A DNA stretch of 64,000 bases from Pohlia nutans (Eukaryota > Streptophyta > Bryopsida > Bryales > Mniaceae), in NCBI GenBank assembly GCA_022496805.1, contig CM040086.1, forward strand, positions 13,518,501-13,582,500. Reading direction: 5' to 3'. A program made the position numbers and the translations under genes. The notes beneath the pieces were generated by a model. The model did not search any database. It had not been told where the DNA came from and saw nothing but the letters and a program-made list of their open reading frames with translations. Shown one piece after another: positions 35,201-46,531 of this stretch. The first letter of the stretch is position 1, and the number at the start of each line of letters is the position of its first letter.

Positions 35201-36149
35201 ATTGTTTTATTATTATTTAACTAAATGGTATTTAGAGCCTTCAATTTTTGAATCAACAATAAAAGAATTAACTATTTTACCTTATATTTTAGGTTGTTTA
35301 GCTGGGTTAGCTGCTCGAGATTCTTGGTTTATATTAGAAAATAAACCAAATAATTTAATTTTGCTTGATATATATGGTGAAAATGATTTTTATTTAGCTT
35401 GTAATATTTTAGAAAGTCTTTTAACAGAGTTTTCATCGTTAGAAATATTTGAAAAAAAAATTACTAATAAAGAAAATAGTTTTTAATTTTCAGTTTCAAT
35501 CAAAAAAATCCTTTACATATGATTAAAAGAGGACTATATTCAGTAATGAATCAAGATGCAAAAAGTACAGTGTTGATTGGATCTTTTAATCAAAAAATTT
35601 CTTATAAAAAAGAACTTTATCAATTAACTAGTAATATAACTTGGGCTCCTAAAATATCTTGTCTTAATTTTATTCGTACTAAATTATTCAATTCGATAAA
35701 TAGACCTAATGAATTTAAAGTTACATAGAATTTTGTTTTTTTTTAAAAGAAAAGAAAAGAAAGAATTTAATGGTTCACAAAAAAATTCTCGAATTATTCA
35801 ACACAAAACAAAAGGGCAACTTCCTAATGAAAGGGTTTTATCTTGATTAAGATGAAGAAATGTACAAGAATTAGAATTTCAATTAGAAGATCAGTTTGTG
35901 ATACTAGGATTTTCGCGATTACTCACAGAACACCGAATGGAATTTTGATTATCTAGTAAACCTATGCTATTTATTGGAGGACGGTTTCTTTGGGACCCTA
36001 CTGAGGACCCTACTGGTTTATTATTTCAAAATCATCAATTCATTTTTTCACGTCAAAATTTATCTATAGATGAAGAAATGTTAAGAAGATTATATGTTAC
36101 TTATGGGGCAAGAAGAGAACGCAAAAAAAAAAACATTAAAAATTTCTAA

Positions 36150-36273
36150 AAATAAATAATATAAAAAAAATTATTTTTGGGATTAGATATTATATGTTTA
36201 TCATAAACATATGTGTTTATGTTAATCATAAACATATGTGTCTATGTTTATGTTTTAATTTGGGATTAAATAT
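36150..36273. repeat. ycf2/ndhK joint with short repeats
   Basis: TTGGGATTA occurs at both sides, and CATAAACATATGTG is repeated (about 36200 and 36226) with inverted partners. The plastid sequence jumps here from the end of ycf2 to the middle of ndhK, so this is a fusion point of two plastid pieces. Confidence 0.6.
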
Positions 36274-36557
36274 TTATTTACGTGGGTGTCCACTAAAAAC
36301 CACAAGCTATTATAGATGCTATAATAAAACTTCGTAAAAAGGTAGATCAAGAAACATATAAAGATAAATATAAATTTAAACAAAGAGAGAGATATTTAAC
36401 ATTAAATCATAAATTTAATTTTGTATCTACAGACCAATCTACTAAAAAACTATATCCTTAACTTTCTAAGACGCAAGTTATTTCAACTTTAGACACTTTT
36501 GATTCAATTGAAAAAAAGAAAAATTTAACTTATTTATTAAGAAACGAAGATAATTAA
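36274..36557 (+). pseudogene. ndhK: ndhK 3' fragment
   Basis: Reads YLRGCPLK(P)QAIIDAIIKL, RKKVDQETYKDKYKFKQRER, YLTLNHKFNF, then a stop in LYP-LSKTQVISTLDTFD and a terminal TAA. This is the C-terminal part of NDH subunit K. The first codons are out of frame. It is followed by ndhJ as in plastids. Confidence 0.85.
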
Positions 36558-36596
36558 AAGAAAAGTAGAAATAAATAGAATTTTTAAAACTTAAAT

Positions 36597-37114
36597 ATGT
36601 TAAATACTTATACAAATAATTCTACTACCACTACTAAAATACAAGGGCGATTATCCGCTTTGTTAGCAAAGCATAAACTAGCTCATTGACCTTTAGGTTT
36701 TGATTATCGAGGTGTAGAAATTTTACAAATTAGATCTGAAAATTGGCTTTCGATAGCGGTTGCTTTATATGTTTATGGTTTTAATTATCTTCATTCCCAA
36801 TGCGCTCATGATGTAGCACCTGGCGGGTTACTAGCTAGTGTATATCATTTTACAAAAATACAAGATAATGTAGATCAACCCGAAGAAATCTGTATAATTT
36901 TTTTTGTATCACGACAAAGATCTAAAATACCATCTGTTTTTTGGATTTCAAAAAGTGTGGATTTTCAAGAACGGGAATCTTACGATATGTTAGGAATTTC
37001 ATATGAAGTCATCCACGTCTTAAACTTATACTAATGCCTCATACTTGGATTGGTTGGCCTTCACGTAAAGATTATATTGGAACGGATTTTTATGAGCTAC
37101 AAGATGCTTATTAA
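36597..37114 (+). pseudogene. ndhJ: ndhJ remnant
   Basis: ATG 36597 gives MLNTYTNNSTTTTKIQGRLS, ALLAKHKLAH, stop, [40 protein letters not shown], a frameshift near TSYEVIHVL, then [26 protein letters not shown]. NdhJ is a subunit of the thylakoid NDH complex; the 172-codon span fits the family. One TGA replaces Arg. Confidence 0.9.
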
Positions 37115-37320
37115 CCTCTAAATTTAGGAGCTAAAATATGTGAATAAATATTCAAAATATTTTTTGTTGTATCAGATAACAAAAAAGATAATTTACAAAA
37201 AAACTAAAGATCTCTTCTTTTTATATATTTTTATTATTATCTAATTTAAAACAATAAAATAAAGTAATATGTATATGTAAGTATAGAATTGAAAAAAAGG
37301 TATATAATATAATTTTAGAA
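37115..37320. other. ndhJ-trnF spacer
   Basis: AT-rich decayed plastid spacer, no gene seen. Confidence 0.4.
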
Positions 37321-37385
37321 TGCCAGAACCCAGATTTGAACTAGTGACATAAGGATTTTCAGTCCTCTGCTCTACTAACTGAGCT
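37321..37385 (-). pseudogene. trnF-GAA: trnF-GAA remnant, cut by LINE
   Basis: Minus strand reads AGCTCAGTTAGTAGAGCAGA, GGACTGAAAATCCTTATGTC, then the T-arm and TCTGGCA-like end: plastid tRNA-Phe with GAA anticodon. Its 5' acceptor strand (GCTGGAAT) is at 39733-39740, beyond the inserted LINE, next to the second copy of the 17-bp duplication. Confidence 0.88.
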
Positions 37386-37924
37386 GAAAACCCGAAATCC
37401 AGGGGATCAAAAAAGAGCACAATACAAAGCCACGCAAGCGCAGCAGAGAAGGCTCTTACAGCCAGGGCACCAAAGTACCACAAAAGCCTAAGCAACTGAA
37501 ACCACACAAGGTTCAGAAAAGAGGAAGAAATGTCAAACTACGCACTGAAAGACAATGCAGGTGAACCCATGAGGGAAGAGGAACAAACAAGTAACTGACA
37601 AGACTAATATAAGTCCTGAAATTTAATCTGGCTATATAGGAAACCTGTGAGGTGAGCTATCACTATCCATTTAAGAACTGTACTGATGGTTTAACAACTG
37701 AGCTAACCTCGGGGGAGCCGTACTAGGGTTGGGTCGAGACCTATGTAGGTTCGCCGAAAGAGCAGGAGGCTCCGACACAAGGTCGCGAAGCTGAGACTCA
37801 GTCTTTTGCTGAGCCATCGTCGTGAAGCATGGGAGCCGGGACGCGGAGGGAAGACTGGCGTTTACATCGAGTCTTGGGCGCTGTCGTATCTGTTGTGGGT
37901 CGCTCGAATCCGCAGTTACGTGCT

Positions 37925-38050
37925 CGGTACTGGCGTGCAGACACGAGTTATGCGGCGTAAGGGGCTCGGTGCTATCGTGCAGGCGCGAGCTTTGCGGCGG
38001 AAGGGGCTCGGAGCTGACTTGCAGGCGCGAGCTCTGCGGCGGAAAGGCTG
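37925..38050. repeat. 45-bp tandem repeat in LINE 3' region
   Basis: Three imperfect units of GGCGCGAGCTTTGCGGCGGA, AGGGGCTCGG. The small ORFs here are products of the repeat. Confidence 0.75.
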
Positions 38051-38467
38051 AGCTTTCGTCGTGGCTAAGAGGAGGGCTGGGTGCTCCTCAACCAACTTGC
38101 AGGTTCGTCCAGAAGGCGACCTAGGCGGCGAGGTCCTCTTCCGATTGCGACTCATAAAGTAACTGCTCTTCTTCATGTTTCCATTATGTGTTCTCTTGTT
38201 GTTCAGGTTGAGCCTCCAGTTGCTCCTGAAGCTCCTGGTCTACTTCCTTTCTAAATCTTCGATAATCCTCTGAAGTATGTCATCGATAGTATTAGCTTCC
38301 TGCGCTTGTCCATCTTGCTCCTCCTGCTTAGGACTGGAATGAAGCCTAAAAGAACCTTCCTCTTCCGCTTGTGATAAGTGAACGAAATTCTGCGGTTGTT
38401 CACTAAATTTGCCAAACAAACTAAAGGGGGAGTGTTGTTGATCTTCTGAAAGGCCCTGTGAGGAGTC

Positions 38468-39677
38468 TCACCTTTCATGAGTGGAAAGCTGAGGGAGGGG
38501 TTGAGTTAACCCAGCCCTGAAGCTTTTATAGCGATTAGCCAGGTCCCTTGGCAAAAAGTCTGGATGAGGAGCCAATTGCCGTTTTATCCCCTGCTGCGTT
38601 TTACAAAAGAGTTGTCCATAACCCCAAGTGTTGAAAAAAATAGCCTCTCTTTGTATCTGACTCTCCGATTTATGTAGAGCGTTGTATTTTGTAAGCTCGT
38701 ACCAGACTCTCATCCCTGCCTGAACTGTCGTTTGCCATGCTCTAAAAAGGGCTATTCCCACATGAAATTCGCCCTCTCTAATATCAAACTCGACTTTCTG
38801 ACACCAAATGTACCAAAGAAGACTAACTCGCAATACTTCCCAAGGGCTCTCATCCACTACATGTGGGAGGCCCTGATCCTTCGATTGATTGCCTGATATT
38901 TCGGCAACGTTGATTTTGGAGACCCCTGGCTGCTTAGGAGGGTGATAAATTCCCGTCAAAACTTCCCACCAACCCGTCAACCTGGTGGGCAAGCCTGCTA
39001 TCTCCCGCATTCTCTTAACCCTGTCCCAAATTCCTCCTACCGCTGGGCACGTATAAAAGGTGTGTTCAGGAGTCTCCAAGGCATTTAGAGTGCACAAATT
39101 ACATATCCCTGTGTGATTCATTCTCGTCCTCCATTTTCGCCAAAGGCAAGCCTCTTTGGCACGTGAGCCAAACCATCGTGGATATCTTCCTCGGAATCCA
39201 CTTATGCCAAAGATCCTTATAAAAGGTGCAGCATTGGTTTGTTGAGTAGCCTCTGTTGGCCATTTGAGTATTAAATGGAGGAGTCTTCCCTTGTCGCGAT
39301 AAGATCACCCTGTAGCCTCTCTTTGTAGTATATAAATAAAAATTGCCTCCCTTAATATGTCCAACTCTGCTCCATGGCCAATCCTTGGGGTCTAGCTGCA
39401 GGTCCTTAACCCTTCCATGTTGGACCACATAAACCGAGAAATCCTGCTCCGGAACTACCTTAGGACTAATTTCCGTAAAGCCAGCCGAGGGAGTCTTTAG
39501 AGCCGTGCGTACTCTCGTCAACCTCCACGATAGTAATTGTACAGGCCTTAAGCCCGAAATGTTTTGAAGCCTTTCAGTTTGCCCTAGTCGTCTGTATACA
39601 TGAACAAAAAGCCGCCCTCTTTTGTCAATCTTTTGGATGTGATAGAACTCCTCCGGTAATTTCCTTTTGGGGCTCAT
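38468..39677 (-). pseudogene. LINE ORF2 C-terminus with zf-RVT domain
   Basis: Minus strand gives CCTFYKDLWHKWIPRKISTM, VWLTCQRGLPLA, then after a one-base insertion NHTGICNLCTLNALETPEHT, FYTCPAVGGIWDRV. This is the zinc-binding C-terminal domain (zf-RVT) of plant L1-like LINEs (pattern W....P.K...F.W......L.T, CxxC, E...H.F..C). About 180 residues upstream are of the connecting region; the polymerase is absent. The frame shift near 39110 makes it a dead copy. Confidence 0.8.
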
Positions 39678-39802
39678 CCAAAGTATACCACTCCTCTATC
39701 TGAGGCTTTTTATCCGCTCTACCAACTAAGCTATTCCAGCTTTTTTCATTGACTTATCCTAACATAAAATTGAAAGCTTATGTCAATAAAAAATTATAGT
39801 TT

Positions 39803-40183
39803 TGGAGGTAGAGGGACTTGAACCCTCATGGTCAATAAAGCCAACGGATTTTCTTTCTACTACAATTTAAATTGTTGCTGAAATTAACATGTAAAATTGG
39901 ACTCTATCTTTATCCTCCCTTAATATCTAAAAAATAAATTTTTTAATAAATGAAATTTTATTTATTAATAGAAATAAAATTTAGAATATTATTTGTTAGG
40001 ATAGTTTCCATTGAGTCGCTGCACCTATTCTATTTTTAAATAAAATAAAATTTGGCTCAAAATTGCTTATACTTTTTTCAATCTAAGTTTCCCTGATTTT
40101 AAAAGCTAACATTTAGTAAGTTTTTCTACTAAAGCTCAAATTATTTAAGTCCGTAGCGTCTACCAATTCCGACACACCCCCTA
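39803..40183 (-). pseudogene. trnL-UAA: trnL-UAA remnant with group I intron
   Basis: The 5' exon (40183 down to about 40146: GGGG..TCGGAATTGGTAGACG, CTACGGACTT) and 3' exon (about 39852 down to 39803: CCGTTGGCTTTATTGACCAT, GAGGGTTCAAGTCCCTCTAC) are both readable, separated by an AT-rich intron of about 295 bp. It stands between trnF and trnT as in plastids. Confidence 0.85.
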
Positions 40184-40435
40184 TTTTTAGTGACTCAAAA
40201 AAATAAAAAAAATAAAAAAAATAAATGTATTATTAGTAGATTTTAGTTAGACTAATATTTTATAAGTTTTAAGGCAATACTTTATATATATATACAATTT
40301 TTTTTAATAAGTAAAACCAAGTATTTTTCTGTAATTAGTAGTTATCGCATTATTAAAATTTTATTGATATAATAATTAAGTTGTACAAAAGAAAATAAAA
40401 AATATTATTATTATTATTTACCTTCTATCGATAAA

Positions 40436-40508
40436 GCCTGATTAGCTCAGAGGTCAGAGCACCGCACTTGTAATGCGATGGTCATCAGTTCAACTCCGGT
40501 AGCGATTC
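40436..40508 (+). pseudogene. trnT-UGU: trnT-UGU remnant
   Basis: GCCTGATTAGCTCAGAGGTC, AGAGCACCGCACTTGTAATG (anticodon TGT), CGATGGTCATCAGTTCAACT. The acceptor end has decayed (GCCTGAT against AGCGATT), so it is a remnant. Confidence 0.85.
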
Positions 40509-40731
40509 TTTTATATAAAAAAAGAATACTGTTTTTTTTGTAGTGTTTCTCATGTTATGATGTTTTTGACTATAGAAAAATATATAATTATTTGGTAAAA
40601 AAAGTTAAATGAGTTGAGGTAAAAAAACTTTATAAAAAAAAAGTAAATTAATTGAATACCTTTTATTTTTTATTATTATTATATTACTTTATCTTTTTTT
40701 GTAAACGTTTTTGTAAAAAAAAGGAATTTTT

Positions 40732-40988
40732 ATGTCCCGTCATTGAGGACGTTGTGTAAAAATAATACGTCGTTTAGGAGCTTTGCCAGGACTAACTAAT
40801 AAAACACCACAGTTAAAATCTAGTTCTATTAATCAATCAACATCAAATAAGAAAATTTCTCAGTATCGTATTCGTTTGGAAGAATAAAAAAAATAACGTT
40901 TTCAATATGGAATAACAGAACAACAATTACTTAATTATGTACGTATTGCTAGAAAAACAAAAGGATCAACATCTGAAGTTTTATAACA
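40732..40988 (+). pseudogene. rps4: rps4 5' fragment
   Basis: [53 protein letters not shown], stops, GITEQQLLNYVRIARKTKGS, then the match breaks at about 40988. This is the N-terminal 80 or so residues of plastid ribosomal protein S4. The wording TPQLKS and GITE..LLNYV is nearest to moss rps4 as I remember it. The break is the right edge of the plastid-derived block. Confidence 0.88.
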
Positions 40989-41128
40989 ATCCATATAATA
41001 AGGAAGAAGGGTGTTTTTTGCGTGTCTGTCCGCGCATGACATTTTACACATGGAATAAGTGGTTATTTGACTAAGTTCCGAAGTGGAACCTGCTTGGAGC
41101 GTTCTTGGCATTCTGCGAGTGTTTCTTA

Positions 41129-41594
41129 GCGTGCCCACGGTGATCCCCTGCGCATGCTGGAACTCGAACACGGCTTGGTACTTGCGCGTCTACGCGCGAA
41201 TCTGCTTCCCCTTGGCCCACACCAGCGTCACGGCCAACATGAGCGCGCCGGACATCGCGAACAGCCCCACGCCGCCCTCCCACAAGCTCCGCTTCCCGAA
41301 CCCAAAGTTGCTCAACGGCATCAACGCCTGCCTCCATATCGCGCCCGGAAGACTGAACAAACACCCCCGTTCCTGCTGCTGCTTCTTCAGCGATGGCGAC
41401 GATGCTGCCGCCTAGTCGTTGCTGCTGCTGTTACCGGTGTTCGTCGTCACTTTTGCCCTGATCGACCCGTTCGCAAGCTCGTACACTAAGTTCCGCTTGT
41501 AGCGCATGGGGAACTCCAGTTGCGGCGAGGCTGTGGTGATGATCCCTCTCCGCAACCCCAAGCTATCACGCAACGGTATTTGGGAGCTCGTCAT
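41129..41594 (-). pseudogene. TGD2: TGD2 (MCE-domain) gene fragment
   Basis: From MTSSQIPLRDSLGLRRG (plastid-transit-like) the frame passes a TAG at 41412-41414, continues LSNFGFGKRSLWEGGVGLFA, MSGALMLAVTLVWAKGKQ, another TAG, then RKYQAVFEFQHAQGITVGT and stops matching. This is the N-terminal part of TGD2, the substrate-binding MCE subunit of the chloroplast lipid importer TGD1-2-3, with its single membrane helix. Both interruptions are in-frame TAG codons. High GC against AT-rich flanks marks it as an inserted gene piece. Confidence 0.8.
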
Positions 41595-41779
41595 CCAAGC
41601 CCTAAATAAATCAATCAATCCCTGAATTGTTCGAGAATCCGAAATTCCTCAGAACTCAAATGATGGCAGAAATTCTCGGCTATAAGATGATCCCCGTCGA
41701 GTGACGATTGATGGAGGTGGCGTAGGTTCGCGATTGCTGTGGATTTGAATGCGAGGGATTTGGGATTTGGGATTTACGT
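41595..41779. other. 5' flank of TGD2 fragment
   Basis: Moderately GC-rich, likely the 5' UTR or promoter of the captured TGD2 copy. No gene seen. Confidence 0.35.
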
Positions 41780-41929
41780 ATACCTGTTTTCAGTCATGGC
41801 CAACTGTTTGTAGCATTATCTAGAACCACTGTTCCAGCCCAAATTAGAATACTACTATCTCAAGACAATACTTTATTTAAAAGTGCAAATGTGGTATACC
41901 CTGAAGTGCTTTTACCAGTGAATTTATAG
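41780..41929 (+). pseudogene. Helitron/PIF1 helicase C-terminal fragment
   Basis: Reads [37 protein letters not shown] and stops at TAG 41927-41929. The string FSHGQLYVALSR with NVVYxEVL is the last part of the helicase in plant Helitron RepHel proteins. Only the tail is left. Its closeness to the TGD2 piece suggests Helitron-type gene capture. Confidence 0.8.
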
Positions 41930-42373
41930 AAACAGTCATATTATCTATTTTGTACAAGGCCTAAAGAAGGGTTACGTAGTTTTTACGACTAATTTGTGTT
42001 CCGCAAAATAAACTCTATTTCTTCCAATATATGCATTGATTCCGTTTAAAGACAATTTATGTATTTGATGAATTAATTAACCACTTCATTTAAATTAATT
42101 AAAAAATTCAAATAAGTTACAATTCCTCTTTCTATTACGTAGGATTTTCTAATTCAATTTACACAAATTTCAAAATTATAAAATAAATCCTCAAAAAAAA
42201 ACACTATCTTTAAGAATAAATTTCATTTATTATATAGAATTGTAGACACTCAACAAGAAAGAATTCTATGATGTCAATTTTACTTTGTTAAAATTTTAAA
42301 AATAACAACAAATGATTGTCACGATCATGGTTGTGTGATCCCATCGTTTTAACTCGAGCTCGAGTCAAACGAT
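41930..42373. other. AT-rich DNA with palindrome
   Basis: May contain a Helitron 3' end, not identified. At 42343-42373 there is an imperfect palindrome centred on CTCGAGCTCGAG. No gene seen. Confidence 0.4.
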
Positions 42374-43247
42374 CGGGGATGTGAACCAAGTTTTTTTACT
42401 TCTTTTAGAATTCCAACCGTAAGATCTTGTACCTAAGCCTATTCATACCTACTGTTTCAAAAATTGACCGTTGGATGTTTATCATTTGCAAGATCAGAAC
42501 ATCCAAAGTTTGTGCAAAAGTTTTCTGGGCATTGCTTGGGAGGCATTGTCTCCATAGTGCAAAGGAGGACTTGAAGATTGTTACTCCAAACATTTTGCTC
42601 ATATGTTTTTCCATGTAGATAACTAAGTTGGGTACGCTCATGCAAAATTTTAGAGACTCATTACGCGTTTCAAACCTTCATGCAAATTAATTTCCGGAAG
42701 AAGGTATAAAAATGGCAATTTGGTGAAACATGCATCACATTAATTGTATTTGATTTTTGGAAAAAATGAGCGGTGATTAGGTACCTCTATGATTTTATAA
42801 ATTTTAGGCGAAATTATTTTTAAAAAATTTCAAAATCTCAAATTTTGACAAATTTCGAAAGAAAAGAATGTGAAATTACAAAAAAGTTTGGAGGTTGTTC
42901 TTTATTTTGGAGGCTGCCCTTGTCAAGCCAAGAATATAATCAAGATGGGTCACTTCAAATTCTGAGCCTAAATGTGGTGAAGAGCATGTCTCCAAAAAAA
43001 AATTGAAAAAATGATTATAATGAAAAGATTTTTTTCTGCCCCAGTTGGACTTGAAACCAAAAATTTCAATAAAAAAATTATAAAATCCGAATTTGACTTT
43101 GTAATTTTTACCACACACACCTTGTATGTATGACCACGCCCACGTCCACGCCAAATTATAGTCTAAAATTCTTAATTTAGACCTTCCATCTAAGCTGCCC
43201 GAAACTGCAAAAAGCCATTTTGGCTTTTAAGGGCCTTTAGGGGTTAA
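42374..43247. repeat. Dispersed repeat, copy 2 (pair of 5206-6078)
   Basis: Matches 5206-6078 in direct orientation with few differences and a few small gaps. Right end CTTTAGGGGTTAA with TTAA at 43244-43247. Small minus-strand ORFs occur in both copies but differ in frame, so coding is not supported. Confidence 0.85.
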
Positions 43248-43626
43248 CCGACGCTGGCCATTAGAAGACACCTATATTTATTTGATCAATGATACTTCAT
43301 TGTGCCATAAATGAACAATCAATAAAATAGTTTAGTGATTGCTGACTTTGAATCATTACTTGGACTTGTCTTGTTTGTAGAAACTATCTTTTATTTTAGG
43401 TTTTTTTATGGTCTTTCAAGGCCTATTCACTCTAGCCCATGTCTATTGCCACAAATAGGCAATTTATACATTCGACTTTGAAAATTCATAACTTATTCAA
43501 TATAACTCCAAAAATTATGATTGAACTTGGGATCGATTTAGAATCATTTTTCTAATTCATTGAAACAATCATAGTGCAAATTTTGCTAATCTCAGATTAC
43601 TATAAATAGGCATAGTGCTTAACCCT

Positions 43627-44212
43627 TTAACCCCTTAACGTACCAGGGTGTCCCTGGAATTGACAATTTGAGAAAAAACATTATAAACTACCATTTAGAA
43701 GTATATTCTGGAATTGATATACATATGAAAGTTCTAGATCTTGAATTTTAGATTCCATCCGTATGGTTCGATTCACTAATACAATCACCAATATTTAATT
43801 ATAAAATTTGAAAGTTAAAATTTAAAATTCCTTCTAAATTCGATTACAAACTAAATTTCAATATTTTTTGAGTAAATTTTTTTGGAATGAGTTTGAAATG
43901 AGATACTCTTAAGTGTGGTGATACTTTGAAATTTTTGTGTTTCTTAAATTTATGACCTCATTTTTCACGATTCCACTTTGAACTAGAGTCAATGCAATTT
44001 TGGCTTGGTCAACGACTTGACATACTTCTACATTTGTAATTTTAGAAAAATATGTACTCTAGTATGACTAAATCCAGCCATTAGATAGGACAACAACTTG
44101 GTGAAGAATCTCCAAAAAATTGGATGAGTATCATCCAAGCGTTGATGAGAACGTGAGAAGGCTTTGAAATCATTCGTCGTCCTTTCTGGACGTTGTGACG
44201 TTTAGGGGTTAA
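43627..44212. mobile_element. TTAA-bounded element (586 bp)
   Basis: Left end TTAACCCCTTAACGT, right end (inverted) TTAACCCCTAAACGT, each bordered by TTAA. Non-coding. It shares its right TTAA with the next element. Confidence 0.65.
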
Positions 44213-44749
44213 CGTCCCGATTCAACACTATTTTCAAAGAATTCATTATAAAATGTTTGATGAAAAACAAAAATGGAGTTGATATACAAAGCAAAGTTGT
44301 AAATGTCAATGTGCAGATTGCATTTCTACGGTTGGATTCATCAAATTATTTATTAATATTTATTCATGAATTTTGCAAGATTTTCTCTTGAAATTCATTT
44401 TAAAATCCAAAATTAACTCATTTTTGTAAAACAAAATGGTAAGGGAATTGGAATAACATGCATTACAAGATGGTATGGTTTTCATTATTTGATTCTGTTT
44501 ATTTTGAAAAATCATGCTTAAGGTCTCACTTTTTGAACTAAGAATGAAACTTGACATAAACGAATTCTGTTGTTTTTCAAAAATTCACAATATGTTATTT
44601 TGAAAATCCATACCGTACAAATAATAGTCAACTAGCAAAAGAACCAAGAGAAATTTGGATGGATAAAAAACTGTACGAGAAGTAGTGTTAGGAGAGGTTG
44701 CAATCTGTTCGTCGTCCATATACTGGACGCAGGCGCGTTCAAGGGTTAA
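44209..44749 (+). mobile_element. TTAA-bounded element, forward copy
   Basis: 541 bp from TTAACGTCCCG to CGTTCAAGGGTTAA. Its body is the inverted counterpart of 45986-46531 (for example GACGTCCATATACTGGACGC against GTTCATATAGTGGACGC). Non-coding. Confidence 0.75.
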
Positions 44750-45335
44750 AGTGTTGGTTTATGGTCGACTCATCTTACTTCAAACAAATTTTTAGGAAAT
44801 GCTCGTCCAACATGAGTACACTCAAAACTTTTTTTGCCACACCAACACCAACATGAGTTCATTATTCGACATGTGGAAAGTGTCCAATCACATTAGTACA
44901 CTGAAAAGCAAATATTCTATGTAGGTACTAGAATGTGATATTAAGAGGTGTGATAATAATGATTTCAATATTTTTCATTTATTTTAATTTTATGTGTGAC
45001 GCAAATTATTTATCAATTGTTTTGGGTTCTAGCACACCTAGATGGCTATTTGAGGCTGGGTATAGTGGTTGATACCATATGTATACCTGGGTCACTGTAC
45101 GGCAAGATACCTAAAAAGTTAGGCAATTACAATAGGGATTGAAGCACTAGGGATATTCGAACATAAATGTGAATATTATGTTTAATAATCACATAAGCTT
45201 ATATCAGACATACATTTAGAATGAAATAGATATGTATAAATAGGTTTTTAAACATATTACCCCTCATATACAAGAGGTTTTAAGAGCGAGACAGTCATAA
45301 ACGCAAGTGATTCTCAAACATAATATAGATTGCAA
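44750..45335. other. Nuclear spacer
   Basis: No gene or repeat recognised. Confidence 0.35.
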
Positions 45336-45640
45336 CCCCTAAAGAAAATTTCAAAAAACACTACACTTAGAGTATTGAATTTCAATCCATGGCAACAAGT
45401 TTCTTAGTTACATAGATTGTCAATATCTTATTTGTAATCAAATTACAAAAGAAATCTGAATTTTGAGCTTCAATTTTATACGAAATAATGGTGATAGAAA
45501 TCATAAATCTAATTATATGAATAGAATCTAAAATGCATGATATAAAGTTTTAATTCATACACAAAATTTAAAATATCCCTCCTAATTGCATTTTATAATG
45601 CATCTTTGTTGTTCTTCAATTGTGGAGAGGGGTGTGGTCT
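45336..45640. repeat. Partial copy of the 50.4-kb element
   Basis: ACCCCTAAAG, ACACTACACTTAGAGTA, GTCAATATCTTATTTGTAAT and TTGCATTTTATAATGCATCT match the right half of 50391-50968. Confidence 0.7.
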
Positions 45641-45843
45641 TGTACGGATTAATCGTCTGATCCTATCCAAAATCTGAATAATTTCCCACAAGTGAAGGCA
45701 AATACCCTTGTAGCCTAGAGATTTAAAAAGAAAAAACATTATCACTATTTTTTCGTAATTTTTTTCCCTTACAACTCTTTCTACTTTGTGATCAATGTAT
45801 ATAAGGGTACGCAAGTGATCATGTACATTTGTGAATACTAATA

Positions 45844-45845
<2 letters not shown>

Positions 45846-45880
<35 letters not shown>
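45846..45880. repeat. (AT)n microsatellite
   Basis: About 35 bp of alternating AT. Confidence 0.9.
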
Positions 45881-45985
45881 TATAAATAATATAATATAAC
45901 TTTTATCCATCTATTAAAGTAGCTAATGTAATAGTATCAAATGCATTGAATCACTAGTAGAAATCTTGTCCAAGAGGACATGTCT

Positions 45986-46531
45986 TTAACCCTTTAGCAT
46001 GCTTGCGTTCATATAGTGGACGCTAAACAGATTGCCAACCATCTTCAAAATGATTTTCTAGTCATAATTTCATCCATCCAAATTTCTCTTGGTTCTTGTG
46101 CTAGTTGATTATCATTTGTACAATATGGATCTTCAAAAGAAGATATTGTGATTTTTTGAAAATCCACACAGTTAGTTTATGCCATGTTTCATTCTTAGCT
46201 CAAGAAGTGAGACTTCAAACATGATTTTCCAAAACAAACAGAATCAAATTATAGAAACCATCTCGTAGTGCATATTATTCCAATTTATTTACAATAGCTT
46301 TTTAAAAATTTTGTGTTAATTTGGGATTTTAAATTTAATTTTGAAAGAAAACCTTGAAAATTTTAAGTGTAAAATATTAATAAAAAATATGATGAATCTG
46401 ACCATACATATGTGATCTACACATTGACATTTATAACTATGCTTTGTACATCGACTCCATTTTTATTATTCATCAAACATTTTATGATGCATATTTGAAA
46501 TTGGTGCAACATCTTGACCTGAAAGGATTAA
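45986..46531 (-). mobile_element. TTAA-bounded element, inverted copy
   Basis: Begins TTAACCCTTTAGCATGC and ends GACCTGAAAGGATTAA. It is the reverse-oriented relative of 44209-44749, diverged by many substitutions. Confidence 0.75.

Larger units (their letters stand above)
37386..39715 (-). mobile_element. 5'-truncated LINE inserted in trnF, 17-bp target duplication
   Basis: The insertion is flanked by GCTCTACTAACTGAGCT (37369-37385) and GCTCTACCAACTAAGCT (39716-39732), 15 of 17 identical. Minus-strand coding ends in an RT-associated zinc-binding domain; the reverse transcriptase itself is missing, the usual 5' truncation. No poly(A) is seen at the left edge, where the 3' end should lie. The 3' region includes a 45-bp tandem repeat at 37925-38050 and a tRNA-like string at about 37692-37715. 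Confidence 0.78.
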
